Below are positions 58,789-64,000 of a stretch of 64,000 nt of DNA, in pieces. Each line of letters starts with the position of its first letter. Positions within the stretch are counted from its first letter, which is position 1. The stretch is from Vanilla planifolia. Lineage: Eukaryota > Streptophyta > Magnoliopsida > Asparagales > Orchidaceae. The notes below the pieces were generated by a model. That model saw only the letters and a list, made by a program, of their open reading frames with translations, had not been told where the DNA came from and searched no databases. Location: assembly GCA_023846275.1 (NCBI GenBank), contig CM043877.1, positions 10,647,107 to 10,711,106 of the forward strand, given 5' to 3'. The position numbers were made by a program, and so were the translations under genes.

Positions 58789-59717
58789 CACAAGTTTCTG
58801 AAAGCGAGGATGAGGTCATCTCTTATCCTCTCGACATGGGGCTTTTTGTTAAGTAAAACTACGTGAGCTGGGCCGGTCTGATAGACTTTGGTCACACTGA
58901 CCCGCTTTAGCAGACGCATTAGTGGTTTGAATCTTGGGTTTGACAGGTGGGCTCGATTTAACCAATGTGAGACTCAAACCAACCTCAAGTAAATTTGCAA
59001 CAAAATAGTAATAAAGTATTACCTTTCACATTAAAATGAGATTTAAGGATGAATAAAATAAAAATTATTGAATATGTGAGATCACAAGCCAAAAAGGATG
59101 AGCCATCTCAGACAAAAAACATTAGATAATGTCTCAAAGATAGAATCGTTATTAAGATTGAGGATCACGATAATTAAATAATCTGTTATTAAAAATGAGA
59201 AGAGAAATAGTCAAACTATATATATAACATCAAAACTTTAAAATGTAGAGGAGTAATGTTTTAATCATTTAGTTTATGCTAAGTTTTATTACATTGTTGC
59301 TTATATGAGAATGTGTTTAATACAAAGCTTATAAATCAATAATATAAGTTTAGAAAGTGCTCACTGGGTTGTCTTTGTTGAAATCTGACATCATTTAGTC
59401 ATCCAACATCTTTTCCAGCTCCTGCTCATCCATGTCGATCGCATTTCCGACTACCAAATAATGAATTTTGATTACATAAGACAACTTATGACAAACAAAA
59501 ACCAATACCTAGAGTTTCAATACAAGCTTTTAAATCAATGAAGCAAGAAACCCTAACCCAAAGCTCAAATTACAAGAAAAAAAGATTAAGCAATGCTCAG
59601 AAACCTAAAGTTCAAATTACATAAAATTTGACAATGGTCTCTCCTGAATTGTTTAAAACAATTACCTATCAATTCTGATGAACACATTAGAAGACTTTGG
59701 GAGACAATTCACATATA
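58789..59717. other. Intergenic region between PAM68 and the nucleotidylyltransferase gene
   Basis: The first 100 bases hold the PAM68 5' leader. The rest is AT-rich. Near 59405-59455 the minus strand has an acceptor-like GGTAG followed by an in-frame NAIDMDEQELEKMLDD-stop, a possible orphan terminal exon that I cannot assign. Confidence 0.5.
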
Positions 59718-62666
59718 TTATAGAGCCTTGCCTTTTCTTATTTCTGTGGATGATATATCCATTCTGAACCTATCTGCTGGTATGGAGATAAACATGTCCT
59801 TCAGTTCTTGGGGTACATCAAAATCTTCAAGAACCTGTGAAACGATTTAATTATGATCATTCTTTAGTTGAAAAGGTGGGCAAAAGAAACAAGTGAACGA
59901 TTATAATGAACTCGCCTTGAAGACACCATCAACCATTCGACCACCAACAAGAAACCTGGAACCTGAACTCTTGCATCCATGGAGAATCTCCAACATCTTT
60001 CCACGATCTCCCCCATAATATTTAGGCTGCAAAAGGAAGGTTAGCCAAAGCAATGTATCAATTTTATGATGGCTAAAGGAAGCTCTAAGTCTCATCCTCA
60101 CAAGTGCGATGTAAGCACATGTAACGAATCACCAGCTCGGTTGATGCCCCATTTTTTCCATGTTCTTTATTGATATCATCTTTTAAAACAAAAGCGGTAC
60201 GATACACAAGGCATGATTACCTTCAAAGTATGTATAGGTGCCTAACTATAATGACATAAGTGAAGCTGCTCTTCATGGAGATTTATAAGAGGAAAAATAG
60301 GTTATACTAAATTCCAATGATGATTCTCAACAGTATAAAAAAGTGATTTCTTACATTTATCAGCCTTAGGGCAGTGTCTGCGCCTATAACAAAGGCACTT
60401 CCAGGGAAAAGCTCTGCTTTTTTATAGAAGTATGGCTGGTTTGAAATAATAACAGTTTTCCCTGCATCAAGAATTAGTAAGAATCAATCAACTAGGTTAC
60501 GCAAGCTCAGTTCCAGTTGGTTGCATGCATGTTAATAGATGTTTTGAAACAAGCCAGAAAGAAACAAGAGTTTGTGAATGTTTTGCAAACAAGAGTTTAA
60601 CTTCCATCAAGCAATGACAAAAAGCGACTACATGGTCATATCTTGGCTTCTAAACTGCATAGAACTAAATATTTTTTTCATATGTTATATATATTTTTAA
60701 ATGTTTTAAAAATATCAAAGATACGTTCCATAAGATGTATTTCCAGGACAAGAATATCTCTTGGGTTTTTCAATGATATGAGAATATATTAAATTTATAT
60801 CAAGAATAATCCGTACCTCTCCAAGAGCTCTTTGGAAATCTAGTAGTGCCATCATTCATGAACTACTTGTCTAACATCCCCATTGATCCCCAATAATGCA
60901 AGAACTAGTGAGAAGACATACATCATTGCAAAATTCCTTTTTGTTCTAAAAGAATCCCTATAGCCCATTTAGCATACATGCACAAGATACTCTATTAAGA
61001 TTACACGTAGAGTTTGCATACAAAACTTTCATATGCCTACAAGCAAGACACAAAGATCAAACAATTCAAATGGATTTGGTGATTAAATGGTTAGGCATAT
61101 ATACGAAGCCACCATCTTCTAAGAGTAATGCAGATTTCTTTAACACTAAAGATAGAGCACTCTATAAAAATGATACACAAGCACATTGAAAGGCAAATTA
61201 GATCAACTAAATTTGGGGAACATAAGAGACTATGAAACTCAAGCACAAACATGCAAAGGAACATTGTGGTCTAGCTATTGCCAGCAGAATAGCTATGCCA
61301 CCTCCCAATGTGAACTAGCTATTGCCTTCCAAAGTGGACTAGTTCAAATTCAAGCACAAACATGCAAAGGAACATTGTGGTCTTGTCCCTAGGCTATATT
61401 AATCTTTCTACTATTAATACAATCACCATCATTATCTCTTGCATTACTAACTAGTGCTTTTCATCCATGACATATATTGCTGAATACTAAGCACAAAGTA
61501 ACAGAGAATTCACTGACATAGCCAAGTTGAGACTGCAGAAATGAAAATATTAACGTGAACAGAATATAGGAAGGCTAAAGATCTAAAGGATTGTATTAGC
61601 AGCAGCACCAACAAAACATAGTGACACATAAAGGCTCAAATGATTTAGGCAAGTAAATGGATGTCAAAGATGCATGGAACTGTTGTCATGAAGATGAAAA
61701 TGTTAGTCAATAAACCGTGGTTAGAAACTGCATCCAAATAATAATGACAAGACTTAAATTTACCTAAAATTGCACTAAATAGAAATGAATGGATCATGGG
61801 CATCAATACTCAAACTTAATTGATATGAGTAAAATAATTATGATAATAAAGAACATTAGTCAATCTTCTAACTAGCCACCATTACTTCCTCTTAATTAGG
61901 TAGAATAATAGTTAATAAGGGTGTGCATTATTTGGTTTAAACCAAAAAAATCAAATTGAACAGACAATATTCAATCAATTTGGGCTTGCTTTGAAAAAAC
62001 TCAGTTCGATTTTCGATAAGAGAATTGATATTTTTAGATTTTGTTTTGATTCTGCCTTTTTAATCGGAGAAATGAATTGATAGCAAAAAAACTGGACTTC
62101 ATATATATTATGTTTTTAGGTTCATTCAGTTTGCCTTTATAGTTTTCTATTTTATTCTGGTCAAATTCTAGATTATGATGTAGAATTTAACCAAGTCAAA
62201 ACAGGAAGTTCAATTGATTCAGTTTGATTCGATTTTAGAACAAAATTCTTTTTTCTAGTTTGGTTTCTAGTTTTATTTAACCGAAAGCTAATTTGATTCG
62301 ACCAATCTGTTTAACTGAACCAACAAAATGCACACCCCTAGCTGCTAGCTCTCATCAAATTGAAAAGTTCCTAAACAAGAATTAGCTAGTTAACAACCTT
62401 TTTACATGACGAAAGGTGATTTCTAGTGGTAGTCACACACAAATTTCCAGATCACCTATATCGTCTTAAAGTGCTATGCGAATTACATGATGAATTAATT
62501 TTGGAATACAATGTCTACACTTAGTTCCATGAAAGTATTTCTTTTTTTGGCAAACGTACCTAGCTTCTTGAATTGCTCAACACGTCTTTTAATTTCAACT
62601 ACTTCCAGAGGTGGTTTATCTGCATTAATAGCTGAGATCTCAAAGCATGGAAATCCATAGCATAAG
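59718..62666 (-). CDS. Nucleotidylyltransferase-superfamily protein (At2g01220-like), last four exons, partial
   Basis: Exons 62560-62666, 60355-60461, 59916-60026 and 59718-59834 join in phase and end with TAA at 59718. They encode LCYGFPCFEISAINADKPPL, KTVIISNQPYFYKKAELFPG, AFVIGADTALRLIN, PKYYGGDRGKMLEILHGCK and a terminal ISSTEIRKGKAL. This is the C-terminal half of a cytidylyl/adenylyltransferase-like fold. The STEIRK motif is the distal nucleotide-binding motif of such enzymes. The HxGH motif should be in an upstream exon, which I do not find before the window end. The Arabidopsis homologue I recall (At2g01220) has an additional N-terminal domain; its substrate is not known to me. The third intron uses a GC donor (AAG|GCGAGT). 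Confidence 0.88.
60027..60354 (-). other. Intron between the second and third visible exons of the nucleotidylyltransferase gene
   Basis: Intron of 328 nt, GTAAG donor and TTTTGCAG acceptor. Nothing else recognised. Confidence 0.85.
61239..61383. repeat. Exact 34-bp direct repeat, 111-bp offset
   Basis: The blocks 61239-61272 and 61350-61383 are identical, and a smaller 'ctagctattgcc' repeat lies between them (about 61271 and 61313). A 68-codon open frame across them repeats the residues QAQTCKGTLWS, but it lies within an intron on the opposite strand and looks accidental. Confidence 0.85.
61916..62340. mobile_element. MITE-like non-autonomous DNA transposon with terminal inverted repeats
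   Basis: The ends TAAGGGTGTGCATT (61916-61929) and the inverted AATGCACACCCCTA (62327-62340) match at 13 of 14 positions. They enclose 425 bp of 'ggttt/gattcgatttt'-type sequence without coding capacity. The GGGTGTGCA end sequence is common on small plant elements. No convincing target-site duplication was seen (atagttaa versus gctgctag), so the superfamily is left open. Confidence 0.7.
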
Positions 62667-64000
62667 CTGCACTAATTAAAAAAGTTCAGTTAAAAACCTA
62701 CCATGGCTAATAAACAAACTTCAGTTAAAAACCTGACACAACGCATCACTGAATAAAAGAAACAGGCAGCACAAATACCGTGGAATGGAAATTAACATCA
62801 ATTGTAGACATATATAACAATATCACCGGAAATACAACACATATTGGTTATAGAAGGATTTCAAAACGGTTTTGTGCCAGAAATATAATGCATATTGTTG
62901 TTTTCACACCCACTATATTTGAAATATTGTAACACATTAAGAATGACAGTTCAGCACACTCTTTTTTTTTCCAATTTTGCCATATTAAATTAAATCAGAA
63001 AACTTTCCTTTGCTATTAAATTAAACATGGGCCTAATATGAACAAGATGTCAAGCTGCTCAAAGTAAGATATACTTGGAGTAACATTACTATCATTAACG
63101 TAAAGATAGGACCCAATCCTATGAAAATAACAACTGAACTTTTCTTATACATTGGATTTTATCTGTGGTACCATGAAAATCAAAATAGAAAGCTGGTGAA
63201 CTTCATCTTCAATGATTGAAATAGGTCAAAAATGATTTTCATGAGATTTATTTGAAAAAGTACTTCTCTAAAATCAAAGCAACTTTTTTTTTTGGGATAA
63301 AAGTGGGGGTTCCAAGATCCAATACAACAAAATAGTAACCCCTACGGATACACGTTGGCCTCTTTAGGTCAGTTTTATTATTTTCTAATGTAGAGAAATG
63401 CAGATGGTGGTGAAACAAGACAAGTCTTCAGCTGGACCGAACAAGCTATGCTATCTCATCCGCTGCTTCATCCCAATCTCTGAGTATGTGGAAAAAAAAA
63501 AAAATCTGATGTCAAGCCCTTTAAGAAGTTGTGTTCTCTAGTGGACAGCTACCTAATTGACCAGTATTTGTGTTATTTTCTACAGTTTGAAAATAAGAGA
63601 ACAATTTCAAAATAATAATAACTAATTTTATTCAAAATTAGAAGATCACAACAACAAATCAATTGGATAATTTATCATACAAAAACATTGTTGGAAAAAT
63701 TGCATATAGGATCCCGTTGCATAACAAACTCTATGGATAGGTCTCTCTGGTTTTAACTATAGCTTAACAGGTTCCAAAAAATATCATACCTTGCAAATAG
63801 ATCCTGCCTTCATGAAAAACAAATAGATCCTCTCTTCAACAATAACTATCTAAAGAGAGGGATATCTCTTGCAAGAATAGCTAGCTCGTGAGGCACTTTT
63901 TTGGTCATTCCTAAAACTGACTTTAACCTAAAAGTAATTAACTCAAGCAAGTAAAAAAGGTGAAAGACAGTTAACTCTGTCGAAGCAAAGCATGTGGACG
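62667..64000. other. Upstream intron of the nucleotidylyltransferase gene, running off the window
   Basis: I searched for the expected upstream exon with the HxGH motif and did not find it. The stretch is AT-rich, with T-runs near 62964 and 63284 and a less AT-rich patch at about 63300-63490 that I cannot classify. Confidence 0.55.

Larger units (their letters stand above)
60462..62559 (-). other. Intron of the nucleotidylyltransferase gene (2.1 kb) with a MITE-like element
   Basis: It contains a 34-bp direct repeat pair (61239-61383) and an inverted-repeat element (61916-62340). The remainder is AT-rich without recognised features. Confidence 0.7.

Noticed and set aside
61186..61392. Plus-strand 68-codon open frame with repeated QAQTCKGTLWS
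   Set aside because: The repeat is explained by the 34-bp DNA duplication. It lies in an intron, antisense to the gene, with no similarity to known peptides.
63281..63490. T-run followed by a less AT-rich patch as a second SINE
   Set aside because: No box A or box B-like order could be seen on either strand.
1..64000. CRISPR array, operon, phage, defence or biosynthetic cluster
   Set aside because: The direct repeats are few, unequal and lack regular spacers; gene structure is plainly plant nuclear with introns; and neighbouring genes share no pathway.

Overview
This is nuclear DNA of a flowering plant. Evidence: spliced genes with GT-AG introns, plant-only families (a PLS-class PPR protein, a class II trehalose-phosphate synthase, PAM68), plant-type retroelements, AT-rich introns and intergenic DNA, and a fragment of plastid ycf2. 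The 5' half of the PPR exon is clearly more GC-rich than its 3' half, a gradient common in monocots. The plastid fragment is ycf2, which grass plastomes have lost in intact form. My inference is a non-grass monocot with long, transposon-filled introns; the species cannot be named from sequence alone. Family assignments rest on my recollection of Arabidopsis homologues, not on a search.

Layout, left to right. 1-1671 (-): PPR gene cut by the window edge. 2632-42704 (-): one gene of about 40 kb with 22 coding exons. I rebuilt it exon by exon and every junction keeps phase, giving 1433 codons plus stop for a secreted or membrane-anchored glycine-rich protein (family of At4g32920, At5g11700 and At5g47020). 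Coding sequence is only 4.3 kb. Five introns of 3.2-11.2 kb hold repeats, a degenerate Ty3/gypsy element, a nested plastid insertion, a SINE-like element and many local tandem duplications. About 44727-51472 (+): a nearly full-length plant L1-type LINE with intact ORF1 and an ORF2 broken only by two stop codons. 53492-56514 (-): class II trehalose-phosphate synthase in three coding exons, most like TPS7. 58195-58788 (-): single-exon PAM68, a photosystem II assembly factor of the thylakoid. 59718-62666 and beyond (-): the last four exons of a nucleotidylyltransferase-like gene (At2g01220 type), whose 5' part lies outside the window.

All five host genes lie on the minus strand; the only sizeable plus-strand coding unit is the LINE. 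The genes are independently transcribed eukaryotic genes with no shared pathway that I can see. I found no CRISPR array, operon, phage or defence cassette. The points most worth following are the intron-bloated, functionally unexplored glycine-rich membrane protein, the nested gypsy/ycf2 insertion in its second intron, and the nearly intact LINE disabled by two changes that look like C-to-T transitions.
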